Positions 34,264 through 45,709 are shown, counted from the stretch's first letter. The stretch: DNA of 64,000 bases from Wolfiporia cocos (GCA_029448655.1 JACCLO010000009.1:2728001-2792000); one strand, 5' to 3'. Numbers and translations: made by a program. The notes: generated by a model from the letters alone, not told the origin.

Positions 34264-35653
34264 ATGCTGTCTAATAAACCGCTCCCGGAGTGCTGGGGTC
34301 ATCGTGGTGTAAGTCTCTCAGCAAAACGTCCTGTTAGGGGACCGTGGGAGAATATGTCTGACTTTTCGTACTTAGGCCTCTGCTGCGTTTCCGGAGAACA
34401 CCCTGGTCAGCTTTGAAAAAGCTATTCATGACGGTTGCGAATGCATCGAAAGCGGTATGTAACATAGTCTGCTAATCTAAATCCGCGGATAGAAAGCGTA
34501 TCCTTGTAGACGTCCACGTATCTCTTGATAACGTCATTTTGATGTTCCATGACCCATGTACGTACCCAACCATTTCAGTTGGAGCGCTGTGACATCTCAC
34601 CGAATTACAGCACTGGACAGGACTACAAATGGGAAAGGTTGAGATGATCGATGCATGAGCTATTCCCTCATTGACAACCGTGCTCTCAACAGGTCTCCTG
34701 AGGGAGCATTACTGGTATGGTCCCGATGGGATGGAGCACCTTAGGACCATTAAGGAGCCAAAGCAATCTATTCCGACATTCCCGGAATTGATTGCTCTTA
34801 TCATGAAGGCAAGCACACATTTATACAGCGAGTAATAAGCCCCACACTAACAGGTGCAGCCACATAGCCGGAGAACAGACATGTCAAGCTCAACGTTGAC
34901 GTGAAGGTATACAACGATCCTGATCGCATCTTCTCGCTTATGCGTGATATCATTTCCGTGCAACCCGACTGGGAGGAGGCTCTGGCTCCCCGAATCATCC
35001 TCGGCCTGTGGCATTCTAAATTCATCGCGCCTGCTCAAACGATGCTACCGTATTGCCGACTCATACACATCGGGTTCAGCATCAACATTGCAAGAACTTA
35101 TTTCTGGGAGAGCTGCTCCGGATTCTCGATCTTCTTCTCTACGCTCGCGTCAGCACATGGGGAGAAGTTAGTACTCACCCTATAAGATAGAGCATCAGCT
35201 CACAATACCGCGACGTGCCTCCACAGGTTCAGAAAGGACTGCAAAGCGGCCGGAAAAGACCTCATAGTCTGGACAGTCAACAAGCCGGAATATATGGCAG
35301 AGGTAAGTGGAATAAATCTCAAATGATCTAGTGAGCTGAGACTCTGCCAGGCTGTCCGGTGGGAGGCAGACGCAATCATCACTGACGTACCGCATACTTG
35401 GATTCAGTTGCGCAACAGTTTGAAAGGTGAATAACATGTTGATGAGGATGCGTGGTGCATTGGCTGATCACGCCCGGTATCAGCCGACCGCAAAAAGACC
35501 TTGTCTCAGCACAGCCGTTCGTTCCTGTGGACCACTTGGCGACTTTACTTCCCCGTTGTCAGATTTTGGGAGATCATTGCATGGTATTGGCTCAAACGCC
35601 TCGGCGGCCCTATGCAGAATTATTCTCTCATAGCTACTAAGAAGACGGAATAG
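34264..35653 (+). CDS. Glycerophosphodiester phosphodiesterase (GDPD)
   Basis: Predicted to cleave deacylated glycerophosphodiesters to glycerol-3-phosphate and an alcohol. Nine exons (34264-34308, 34376-34454, 34510-34557, 34611-34637, 34693-34808, 34868-35166, 35227-35302, 35351-35426, 35484-35653) give 311 aa. Active-site elements are in order: CWGHRGASAAFPENT (first His, Arg), ESDVHVSLDNVILMFHDP (Glu-x-Asp and second His), SLDRTTNGKG, LNVDVKVYN, and VWTVN plus ITDVPHTW at the C-terminal side. A hydrophobic aromatic tail (LYFPVVRFWEIIAWYWL) is a likely membrane anchor. The donor after exon 5 is AAG|GCAAGC, a GC-AG intron; the others are GT-AG. The very short first exon is supported by the in-frame GHRG motif it completes. 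Confidence 0.9.
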
Positions 35654-36601
35654 ATCATGTAGATTATGTACATAGAGCCATGTTCACGGCGTAGGGCGCT
35701 GAGCCTTGTAGATTCATTACTGACCCTTCATTTGGTTGCAAAATGTAGACGCCTGGCCTATGTCACTGTGATGGATACCACATGACTGCTCTCGAACTTG
35801 TTTCTGATCCTTGTATATACAAGAGACCACTCCTACAAGAAATTGCTCCACGATCAACTACTCTCCAATTTTACGACGGCGGTGTACCGCCCAACAGGAT
35901 GGTCATGAACATCTCAGAATAACGCAATCATGATGGTTTGCAACGTTGTTCGCCACTCGCCGCACCTCCTCGAGATCTTCGGCTGTGAGTTTGACGTGAG
36001 ATTCTCTTTTATGCGCCGCAAGGTCGATCAATATATCGTATTGTGCCTCTGGGTGCACGCCGAACCCTATGAGAATACCAGCCGTTCCTGTGGAAATAGC
36101 GCGCACGGTGCCGCTGGTTTTGGGGGTGCGATTGGCAGTACATGACGCAATCGGCGCGACGGTGGTGGTCCGTGCGGAAAGAGTGAGATAGTACTGGAGA
36201 GGAGGCAGGAGGCACTGTACTGTGTACAAACTGCTGCTACGCATGAGGTGGGTCACGTGTGCATGGGCCTGACGGACCCGGCATACCCGGCTGTGGCTGA
36301 CTGTGGCACAGGTGGAGTGACTGTGGCACAGGTGGAGGGATACCGTACGGCCCTGGTCCGCTAGCGGGAGGTGGGCCGCGCCCTGGGCCAGCGGGAGGCG
36401 GAGAGATCATCGAGACACGCCCTAGAGGAAGAGCCATTGGCTAGGGAGGACCATACGGTGGACGCGCGGGGTAAGGACTGGTACCCTGTGGCGGAGCGGC
36501 ATGCCTGTGGTGGGGGTGGCGGTAGACTGGACACTGCCAGGGGATTGCTTTCGCGACGCGGCGCGCGAGCTCTTCGAGTGCCCGAGATTGCGATCTTCCA
36601 G
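35654..36601. other. Region with a small AKR tail and Pro/Gly-rich DNA
   Basis: Apart from the AKR 3' relic at 35903-36256 no gene is supported. From about 36240 to 36480 the DNA is rich in short CC/GG tracts that would read as Pro/Gly-rich peptide on the minus strand (PPPAGPGRGPPPASGPG); without neighbouring exons this is not called as a gene. Confidence 0.4.
35903..36256 (-). pseudogene. Aldo/keto reductase 3' relic
   Basis: The minus-strand frame contains SHVKLTAEDLEEVRRVANN, the equivalent of the last exon of the intact AKRs ([18 protein letters not shown]). The upstream half of the frame has little similarity and no catalytic residue remains. Orientation is opposite to the neighbouring AKR at 32024. 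Confidence 0.65.
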
Positions 36602-36912
36602 CTTGAATCGGACGTGATGCAAGTCGCGCATCACTACTTCGAAAACGGCATTGCGCACTTCACACGCAGGATCAACAAGTGTATATCGATGGGCTGTGCC
36701 AATGGCGAGGTTGCACCGTTCGTCGTCCACAACGCGTTCCTTCGCTGGTCTGCGCTTCAAGATGCCGCGTTAATCGACCCCGCTGACGGTATCAAGAAGA
36801 TTCGGTCTGAGACGAACGTGTCTGAAGACTTCGATCGACGATATGGCTCTGCGTCTGCAGCTCAAGAGATATATCATCCGATGGTCGACTTACTCTGAGG
36901 GTGGCTTCATGT
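36602..36912 (+). pseudogene. GT2 family glycosyltransferase fragment
   Basis: After an AG acceptor at 36600-36601 the frame reads LESDVMQVAHHYFENGIAHF, INKCISMGCANGEVAPFV and HNAFLRWSALQDAALIDP, then KIRSETNVSEDFD, a pattern I recognise from large fungal membrane glycosyltransferases of family GT2, where SEDFDMALRLQ is followed by an RWATYSEGGF-like segment. Here SEDFD and MALRLQLKRYIIRWSTYSEG are present but in different frames: a 7-nt duplication (GATCGACGAT in place of GAT, about 36833-36842) breaks the reading frame. The N-terminal membrane part and the C-terminal half are missing. Only about 100 codons of a much longer gene remain. Confidence 0.7.
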
Positions 36913-37186
36913 CACGAGCCTATGAACGCACCGTCGCCGACATAACCCCCGCCACCTTCGCATTTGATCTACTTTTCAACGCTGCCCAAAACATTCACCG
37001 GGCACACGAAACCACCCCTTCTACCTATGCTCTTCCACTCTGGAAGACCCACGTATCCTACCTCCTCACAGCTATCACCCATGGTGCCGACGAATTGGCA
37101 CATATGGCATAGCCTGAAGGTGCGAACCGCGGAAAAAGCGCGGCTTCATCCCGCGCGTCCGGCCTTCACGCCTTCTGTCCGACGCA

Positions 37187-38611
37187 ACTGACTAAACGTC
37201 GGCGGTATCAGCAGCTCAATGCTCACAGGAATGATCCAGATGTGGTTATGGCATCCGAGCCCGCCTTGACGTCCATTGCTGCACTAGCGGAAGCGATTGT
37301 GCCCTCGGACGAGGCTTCATGGACCCCTCATTATCTATCGCCGGCGGGAGCAAAACTAAAGAGCAGTTACGAAAGCATTACGTACGTGCGCTACATAAAG
37401 TCATTGACGAGAGCGACATTGTGGTCATGGTGCTCGATGCTCGAGATCCAGAAGGTTGCAGGAGCCGGCTTGTCGAGGAGGAGATTCGGCGGCGGGAAAG
37501 CGAAAAGAAGAAGCTGGTCTTCGTCCTCAACAAAATCGGTATACGCAAACGTGCCTTCCTGGCTCTCACTGACGCTTCACATAGATCTGGTTCCCCGGGA
37601 AAATGCTCAGGCGTGGCTGAAGCATCTACGGCACACGACTCTTACTCTGCCACTCCGCTCTGCTTCGAATTACCAGCAAACCAATCTAGCATCTTCTACG
37701 GCACCGGCACTTATGCGTGTACTTAAGCTGTATAAACCGAGTGCTGCGCAGAACGTTACCGTTAGCGTTGTCGGATACCCCAATGTTGGCAAAAGTAGTT
37801 TAATCAACACATGGAAGCGTTCGAAGGTGAATCGCTATGCCCTCCCATGAGGATCTTAATAGGTGTATAGGTTTGCGTGGTCGCCGCTCAACCAGGTCAC
37901 ACGAAAGAGCTGCAAACGGTGCAGCTTGAACGGGGCTTGCGAATGCTCGACTCTCCAGGTGTGGTTTTCGACGATGACGATTTCGACGACGGCAAGGGGA
38001 GAAGGAAAGGCGATGTACTTCTTAGATACGTGATGAAAGTCGAGGATATGAGGACCCGGTCGCATTAGGTCCGGTTCTCTTCCCCTTCACACACTGTATT
38101 TACTGACTGTATCTCAGTGGAGGAGATCGTAGCGCGGACAGATCATGAAGCGCTGCAGAAACTATACAAGCTTCCAACGATCGAGGCGACCTTGCAGTCT
38201 CTCACAACGTTGGCCCTCACCACCGGCCGTCTGCTGAAGGTAAATCTCTTTGTGGTCTTCAATTTCGCATTCTTGTGATGCATACCCTCCGGACAGGGCG
38301 GTACCCCAGATCTCATCGCTCGCCAACTGGAACCACCAGAAGATTCGCTACTTCTCAGAATCGCCTGCAGTTCACCCGTCATTGATCCCGTCAACGGTCG
38401 TTGACGGTGGCGAGCGCACAGTAGCCCTTGGTGCCGAGAATGCCGGGCAAGCGCAAATCGTCACCGATCCTCAAAACCGTTCAGTCTGCAAGGCCTATTC
38501 GACGATGCAGATGCAGGGGCATTCGACACTCAGCCAGCTTCTGACTCCATGGACATTGAGCCAACAAGCGATTTAGTAGAGCGTATGGAAGAGCATGTGA
38601 GTATCGTGCCT
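37187..38611 (+). pseudogene. NUG1/nucleostemin-type GTPase pseudogene
   Basis: Homologous to circularly permuted GTPases that act in 60S ribosome export. Motifs come in the permuted order: DARDPEGCR, then NKI-intron-DLVPRENAQAWLKHLR (G4), GYPNVGKSSLIN (G1), and LDSPGVVFDDDDF (G3). GT-AG introns at 37539-37584 and 37827-37870 are intact, so it came from genomic DNA and not from an mRNA copy. The gene is broken several times: a frame change near 37300-37330 before MDPSLSIAGGSKTKEQ, a lost base at about 38049 (VEDM instead of a continuous VED-x-EDPVAL), a deletion or shift at about 38300-38330 between GGTPDL and NWNHQKIRYF, and another near 38465 before KPFSLQGLFDDADAG. The N-terminal basic region is not found. 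The functional gene must be elsewhere. Confidence 0.85.
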
Positions 38612-39388
38612 GGCCCTTGTTTCATGCCAACACAGTGCTTATGGCACGATTAACATTGCCTGTTTAGACTTCGAGTCATCTGCTCCTGGCCCGGGGATAC
38701 AGCAGCGACCATATGAATAGCGCGATGTATGGTGCCGGCGCCCTAGTGAGACCACCACTTCTGAACAAGTTTTACTGCTCGCTCAGATTGGCGCCTAGAG
38801 ATTATCGGTCTGCATGTATGAGAGCTTTCTCGCTTGCTATGCAATCACAGTAACTGCCGCATGTCATGCATACCTACAAGCAAGAAGCCCAGAAACATTG
38901 TATTTCTGACTCAGACTGGTCACGTATGTGCTCATAAGTAGCGTTCTCAATAGGGATGCGCGTTGTGAGGGTTGAAACGTTGAAGCTCTGAAGACGCTGA
39001 AGAACTGGCGAAACGGCAATGTGCAAGACTACACGCAGTCTGCCGCAAGATCTGTCTGCCAAGCACCCCTCCATCGTCCTCTACCTCTGTGATGTTGGCG
39101 GAGTTACAAGGCGAGTTTAGAAACATCTTACGATGACGACTTGAAAGCCGAATTTGGCCGGACTTGCGCTAGCGTGGCCGACCTGTATCGCAGTAGATGT
39201 CAAACATTCTGCTGCAAGTATAGACTAGTTTCCTCAGCTGACAAGAAGTGGCTCGAGACAACAACGCCACGGCCCAGCCGGTAAACATAATATGATTCCT
39301 TACATAGCTAACAGCAAGACCTCCGTTATATTCCACATAACGTCGTTGTATGCTACGCCCCTGACCGCTAAACATTCATAAAATGGCA
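38612..39388. other. Region without a supported gene
   Basis: Between the GTPase pseudogene and the stop of the NmrA-like gene. Frames are short; no domain, repeat or RNA recognised. Confidence 0.45.
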
Positions 39389-40671
39389 TCACACCTTGGC
39401 AACGTTGTCGAAGTTCAGAGGGAGCATCCCAGTTGCTCCGTCGGCGACATCCTTGAGGAAGCCACCGGAGCCTCCCCGCTGCCATTGAAAGAGTGCGTCC
39501 TCATCCTCACCATACTTGTTCTCCTTCATCCACCTCTCGAGTGTATACGCCCCTGGATGAATCCGCCTGACCCATTCCAAGTCCCGCGGGAGGATATTAT
39601 CACGCCCCATCGCCCACCATGCGCTGAAGTTCTCTTGCCAGGTGATGGGGCCCTCGCCAATGGACGGCGTGCCGGCGAACGGCCTGTCCGCCTTGCGGAA
39701 CAGACCAAACCATTGCTCCTCCGAGAGCGAGACGTACTCCGCCTTCTGGCCCGTGAGGCGCGAGAACGTCTCCGCAACCTCCGCCCAGGATACGCTGTCG
39801 CTCGCGACGCGCAGCTCCACGCCGGACAGTGCCGTGCGGTTGTCGAACGTGTACCGCGCGAAGTATCCGACGTCGGCGAGTGCAATGATCGGCATGCGGC
39901 CGTCCCCGATGGGCGCTGCGAAGACAAGTGTACCGTCGTCGCGTCGCTTCACCGGTCCGAACATTTGCTGACCGCCTCATCATCAGAGCTGTCGCGGGAG
40001 AAGGAGCGGACAGGCTGACCTCGTAGAACATCTCCATGTATGGCGAGGTGCACACAATGGACCATGTCATGCCGGTGTCGCTCACTACAGACGGCTGGGA
40101 TTTCATCCAGTCGGCCACGTATCCCTTGCCATCCATGTGGTGGCACCTATACTTCGGGTTCCAGTTGCCGAGCTATTTGCAGCCCCACGATCAGCGGCGG
40201 TGCTGTATGCACATCAAACATCATCCTCACCCCGAATTCGTAGTCCTGCGCGCTGTATACACAGTGCCGCACGCCCGCCTGCTGCGCCAGCTCGAATATC
40301 CTGACGCCGCACCAGAGCTCGGTCATCTCGTTCACTGTAGTCCCGTCGGTGTTGACCCACACTCCGTATACGCCGCTCAAGGCAGCCGCCACAGAGGCGA
40401 AGTTTGTCCAGTCGCCTGGTATTTAAGCGGCATCAGCCCATGTACACATAGCACGCCGGAATCACCACGGGCCTTGCACGCACTCGACGCCGCGCGCCGC
40501 GAGTGCCCGCGCACGCTCGCCGTTTGGATCGCGCGTGAATGCGCGTACGGCGTACGGCGACGGCAGACCGTCCGCGTCGGGGGCGAGGAGCTTGTCAATC
40601 ACGGCGATGCCCTGCGCGCCCGTCGCGCCGAGGACGAGGATGAGCTTCTTCTCTCGTGGTGTGGAAGACAT
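39389..40671 (-). CDS. NmrA-like NAD(P)-binding protein
   Basis: An atypical short-chain-dehydrogenase-fold protein of the NmrA/HSCARG type, which bind NAD(P) and often act as redox sensors or reductases. Four exons (40671-40473, 40415-40231, 40172-40020, 39967-39389) give 371 aa. The N terminus has the Rossmann motif LILVLGATGAQG; further on come VYGVWVNTD, HCVYSAQDYEFG, the segment HHMDGKGYVADWMKSQ and a C-terminal substrate-side region with WFGLFRKADRPF and MGRDNILPRDLEW. The first intron needs a GC donor (CAAG|GCCCGT), which is weak; the others are GT-AG and phases fit. The ATG at 40671 (MSSTPREKK) is preferred because it lies directly before the core; an in-frame ATG at 40698 adds nine residues. 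Partner and substrate unknown. Confidence 0.87.
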
Positions 40672-41628
40672 GTCGCTGTGAGTAGGTCCAACTGCCATCG
40701 TGCGCGCGTCCGCCTTATATGGTCTGCGTGCCCCCTAAGCACATTCACGGAGCGAATGATTCTCTGTTCGCACACCGTACGGATATCCCCCTGGGGAAAA
40801 GCGTGCGACCCTCCTTCATGATCTTCTCCATGTCCATAGCGTGTCCCCTGCCTTTTGAATCCGACGGCCTCACTATGAATGAATGCCTACTGGTATCTCG
40901 CTGCAAACTGCCGTGATGATCCCGTAGAGACTACTTGGGAGAGCATCAGTCTAAGCTCGCTTCCGCTGGTTGCTCATTGGATCAAGTCACATTGAGCACC
41001 ACAATCCCTGAGATTGAATTTTGGTAGAATGGCCAAAGATAGATCCCATATAACGAAGGCCTCGGTGGCCGCAGGGCACGCAACCCGGACATCGTGGCCG
41101 AGTCACCGAATGCTTCACTGCTTGTCGTGCAAATTTAAGTGAACCAACACTAAAAATGATCCTGATTCCTAGAAGTTCCTGCCCCAGATTGGGTTTTCGG
41201 GCTTCAGACATGTTAGTCATGTACTAGCGCCGGACCCCTTCTGCACAATGGACCACTTCCACACAATCGATTTTGTATAACAATCTAAGTCAAGAATATA
41301 AAAAGTCAATGACACAGAAAAACTTGTCTACATGTCTAATATCTACACAAATATTTTCATGACTTTTCGATGCGTTGTTGCCTCTGTAGAATCCATTGTG
41401 CAGAAGGCGTCCATTGTGCAGAAGGCGTCCGGCGTTAGTATGGCTTCAGATGCGTCGGTGTTGTGCAGGAGCCATTCTTCCCCGTCGACTGTACCTTCTC
41501 CGGTGCCAGTTATTATATTGGTGTTGCCGAGTTCAATTCAATTCAGGTTGGGGGGGATAAACCTGAACCCGATGCAGCTGAGGTACAGGCTCAGTTAAAG
41601 GCTCTAACCAATTGGAATGAGTACAACT
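40672..41628. other. Intergenic region without a supported gene
   Basis: Contains the promoter side of the NmrA-like gene. An 18-bp unit (CCATTGTGCAGAAGGCGT) is tandemly doubled at about 41393-41428. No exon was recognised. Confidence 0.45.
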
Positions 41629-42230
41629 TCAGGCAGTACTTCCATCGTTAATGACATATTTTCCAGTAAGTGGACCACGTCCAAGCGGAGAGTGTTCAAT
41701 GACCGTAACGCCTGGCTCCCGAGCTGTCTTGAGCAACCAGATCTTCTCGTCTTCGATGTCACGGTGAATATTCAACCTGGACAGCAACAATCGGGTGCAC
41801 ATCATGTGCACGACTCAAAGTCTCTGTAAAGCATTCGGGAGAGGCCGAGATACTTCCTTCCCGGCTCTGCAACCGTCGGTAAGTTCATTTTTATCCAACC
41901 GTGTTGCCTGTGCCGTACTTGCTCTACAAGCTCAGTCATTGCTCCTGACGATCTTCTTTATAGGAGCATGAGGGTCCTGACCTTCATCGATCTTCAGTAC
42001 TTGGTCTCACATCAGAGGAGGCGATGAAACACCTATGCTAATAATTGAGGTCCACAGCATCCGCATCAAGACTCTTGAAAGATTGGTTGTGTACATACTC
42101 CAACTTCCATTGATGTGATGGCTGGAACCTCGAGATCTATACCAAGCTTTGTGGCGAGGAACATCTCACTCTGCTTCCTGTGCGTTTGAGCCTATATAGT
42201 TGACTGGCTAGGACTAAACGTCTAGATCAT
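41629..42230 (-). pseudogene. Aldo/keto reductase relic, multiply frameshifted
   Basis: The minus strand carries DIEDEKIWLLKTAREPGVTV followed by SPLGRGPLTGKY, equivalent to exon 5 of the intact genes, and, further upstream in other frames, the remains of RAGK-x-YLGLSE, the HPIVAVQVEYSP segment and, near 42140-42190, the FKRTGK-x-R-x-EMFLATK part of exon 3. At least three frame changes separate these pieces and the exons that should hold the first catalytic residues are not found. It is more diverged than the inverted pair. Confidence 0.7.
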
Positions 42231-42681
42231 GAATATCTCGTCATTGTCCAAGCAAGGTTTTGCTGTCTGTATAGCTAGTGAGCTCGTGCGGTCACTCAGA
42301 GACTCGCACCTTCATACGCTGTTCGAGCGGCCTGTCCGTGTACAACATTGGCGGAAATGGTCTCGTTGCTAGTCTTGCGCGTCGGGAAGGAGATAATTTA
42401 GCAGACTACTGGAAATTATGATGCGAGCCTTATCCAGATACTGAGCTCTTCAAATCAGTTAATCCCCAATGGCTGGCAGTTGTTGCGGCGGGCGTTCAAT
42501 CTGATGAAGTGAATGATCATGTACACAGAAATATGAATTATGGGAAAAGTTAGCAAGCTGGCACTCTATCTATGACGGCCTACTCGGCTATTCCTATCGG
42601 CGCGACCAGACATGAATGCATGAAGCTATGAATGAAGCAGCGGATTAGGCGCCGACGCACACCAAATGATGCCACGTGATT

Positions 42682-44122
42682 GAGGTCAAATAAAGTTACT
42701 TACTTGGCTCACTTTGTCCCGCCAAATCGCAGCGGGTGGCACTGGCGCTCACTTGGCTCAATTTCACTTTCACTTGATCGGCGCTTATACGCTCTCCACT
42801 CAAACGCTTCCCATTGTCCGACGACGGTTTAGACGTCTATCCGCAGCGTTCGTGACTAGTGACTGGTGGTATCCCTGCTATCCTTATCTTCGTGGTCATG
42901 GCTCAACGATAAACATGGTATGTACTATTGCTTGCCATTTCCGATGCTCCAGCCGAAGAAATGGTAGCCGATATATTGCGTGAGCGGAGCAACCATCTGT
43001 ACCCTCACTTATATTATGTGCTTAAGTCACACACATGCCTAGAATGAAAAAGACGGTATCTATAACCTTAACAAGTGTGAATATCTCGATCCACCATACA
43101 GCCGTGTTATGTCGAGGTAATAAGGTTGCATTTGTGTAGTCGTAACGGTGCCGAGCCGTAACTTCGACATGGTGACGGCACGTATACCTTCATGTGATGT
43201 TCGCTCACCTTACTAATTACTGAACAGTCACTAGCTTTGCCTGTAGTTGGTGCATGTTGCTCACTTGCACTCACTTGTGCCTCACTTTCAGTCACTACGT
43301 ATCGTACTTATTTCACTTGTCGTTCACTTGGCTTCACTTGTAACCTGCAAGATTCACTCCACGACCACTTGATCTCGCTTGGCTCTGGTCAGATCCACTT
43401 GTGGCTTACTTGATTTCACTTGAATACCACCAATTCACTTGAGCTCATTTTCTTCGCCTTAGCATAATGTGGAAATCCCGTGGCCACAGGGCGAATCTCC
43501 GATATAGGATAGTCGAGAGTAAGTAGATTACAAACTGACGATGAGCTGCTCTGCTCACGCCCTGCTTATATACACTTTTGGCGAAACTAACTACTCGCTA
43601 GCTTGCCTGATCGGGCCTCCGCGCAGCCGCTGCTTGCCATTGCAACGGCGGCAGACCCAAAATTTAACACATACAACGGGCCAGCGACGGTCAGCATGCA
43701 ATCACTCTTGTATCAAGTTTGCAGGACTGTGGTTGCTATTGTGTGTTTCCAGCCCCAAGCAGAGTGCTTGTGCAGATGTCGGTGCTGTCTACTGCTGTAG
43801 CGAGTTCACTGGTGGCACAACGGAGTACATCAGGACGGTAGGAGCTGAGAGATGAGAAAGTGTGGTCACAGGTTAAGAAAAAAACTTTAGAGACAACTTG
43901 TCCTCCTCGTTATGGCACCGATGTCGCCCTTGGACCTGGCGGTCTCACGGGAATAACCGAGTGTTAAGGTCCGAGGCTCGTAGTGCTCACTTGCTCCGCT
44001 CACTTGAGGAGAGAAAATCCACTTGCCGCGCAGTGAGCGAAGTGAAGCCCAAGTGATCGCAAGTGATCGCAAGTGATCGCCAAGTGATCGAGGCGACAAT
44101 TTCACGTGAATTTGTTAGCCGT
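42682..44122. mobile_element. Candidate non-autonomous element with CACTTG arrays
   Basis: The 10-bp sequence CCACGTGATT stands as a direct repeat at 42672-42681 and 44123-44132, and clusters of CACTTG/CAAGTG lie inside both ends (42700-42780, 43255-43450, 43985-44100). At the right end the motif includes four tandem CAAGTGATCG-like units. The terminal bases form at best a weak inverted repeat and there is no transposase, so this is a hypothesis: a 1.44-kb unit with motif-rich subterminal regions. It could also be unrelated motif clusters with a chance direct repeat around a CACGTG palindrome. Confidence 0.4.
43255..43450 (-). repeat. Array of CACTTG (inverse CAAGTGA) motifs
   Basis: About fifteen copies of TCACTTG, CCACTTG or TTCACTT at 8-25 bp spacing in one orientation, opposite to the array at 11930-12245. 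Spacer bases are not conserved between copies. It is not a CRISPR array because neither repeat nor spacer has constant length. Confidence 0.75.
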
Positions 44123-44455
44123 CCACGTGATTAGGTTCGTTCCTTAGCTTGCCACCGCCACTGACGCTCTCTTGAATGAAGTGTTCTCTTCTTCCGTTGC
44201 ATCACTATCTGGTACGGCAACGCATTATACAATCTGCTATATGAAAATCGTCAAACGGGCTTGGGTGATATAGCGGAGACTGCAGTTGGAGGCTGGCGCT
44301 TATCGACATAATTGGCGGGCTGCGTCGTCACGCTTGAAAATGGATTGAAACGGAGCCGATCTACGGATATAGACATCGATTCCTCGTAGGGGTTGTCGTC
44401 AAGACTTGACGAGGACGGTCCGCTACTTTGCGATGATGATCGCTTCAACGTATAG

Positions 44456-45709
44456 GTGACACTATTTACAGGTCACCCGGAAGTAGTGTGTCTGAGCTTG
44501 TTTCAATGCAGAACTTCATATGCACTTCCGAATGAACTATGGGACAAGATCTTTAGATGCCTGAGGCTGATGCGCGACTACCCTACATTGTCTGCATGCA
44601 GCCTTACATGCCGATCTCTGTCTCCCCTTGTGCGACGTCAGCAGTTCAAGAGGGTCTACACATAAGACTCTCAAAGATATGCCCAGCTCGATCAGTTTCT
44701 ACAAGTGTCAGCAGACCTTGCGGACTACATACGCGCGGTGACCTTCGGTGACACTGACACTAATCTGGGGTACCAGGGCGGAACGGAATGGCTGCGGATG
44801 TTATTCAAGTTGAGGCGCGTAAAAACCGTTGTTTTGACGGAGTGCAGGCTCCAGATTACAGACGACATTCGTCAAGATCTCTCTAGTCAGCTTGCACAGC
44901 TGGAGATCATACAACTCCATGACGTTGAAGATGGCGACTTCAGGTACCTTCTTGCATCGTGTCCCCGCCTCTCCGTCATACCCGTCAAAGATGACGCTCT
45001 GGGTTGCTTGAACCGGGGCATCACAGACGGCGACACTCGAGGATCTATATTTGAACGAGTCAGGCTAATCCATACCATGGTAATTGCCTCCGAAATGACT
45101 CTGAAGTTAAGCGAATGGCTGACTCGCCGTCCCTTGCGCCTGAGACCGACAAGACTTTCGCTGTTAAGTCCTTCCACCTGTCACCGCACAATTTGGGGCT
45201 TTCTTGAGGTGCTGGGAGAGGCGGTTGAGCACTTATCTCTGCGGATATCGTCTAGAGGAATCGAATGTTGCCCCCCGTGCCACCAAGCAGGCTTCAAGCA
45301 CAACTCACGCATGAGAAGCATCCTTCTTTCTCCCTGCCTTCCAAAGTCACAGCAGGCATGCATCTCCATGATAATTTCGGCCAACTCGAGTCTCGAGCTA
45401 TTGATCATACGCTTGGACGGCCAACTGACACCGTTCAATGCTACTTTCTGGCAACGAGTCTACGACGAGTTAGGCCGCCTGGTGCGCGTCCTCCCGCAGG
45501 TGGTCGTCATGCTACACCTCTTTAAGCTCGCAAGGCAGTGTTATGAGCGCACCACTTCGGACACCTCGCGGACCCAATCTTTGGTTAGAGAAATCTTGGA
45601 CGCTATGCAAGGATTTAGAAGACAGAGTGGCCGGATAGTAGTCTGCTACAGTCTCAGGGAGGAGCGGCAGAAGGAGGTGGACCGTCTGCGCTTAGGTGGT
45701 CTGTTGTAG
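44456..45709 (+). pseudogene. F-box protein gene interrupted by one TAA
   Basis: The N-terminal part has an F-box: YALPNELWDKIFRCLR, then LSACSLTCRSLSPLVRRQQF, the SKP1-binding module of SCF ubiquitin ligases. The rest (from LSADLADYIRAVTFGD on) is leucine-rich and about 330 codons long, with LRMLFKLRRVKTVVLTECRL, as in basidiomycete F-box proteins. Both parts are in one frame, with a single TAA at 44663-44665 between VYT and DSQRYAQLDQF. No GT-AG intron removes it. Without the stop the protein would have 417 residues. Either a nonsense mutation, a sequencing error or stop read-through explains it. The open frame on both sides suggests the change is recent. Confidence 0.75.

Noticed and set aside
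9930..35653. Biosynthetic gene cluster built from AKR, GDPD and NmrA-like genes
   Set aside because: No core synthase, P450, transporter or cluster regulator is present, and the AKR copies look like local duplications.
36371..36898. 175-codon plus-strand frame as an intact gene
   Set aside because: Only its second half resembles a protein family (GT2) and the homology then switches frame, so it is a fragment with chance N-terminal sequence.
37242..37850. 202-codon frame as a complete GTPase
   Set aside because: It reads through an intron and joins two frames of the NUG1 pseudogene; the G4 motif lies partly in the other frame.
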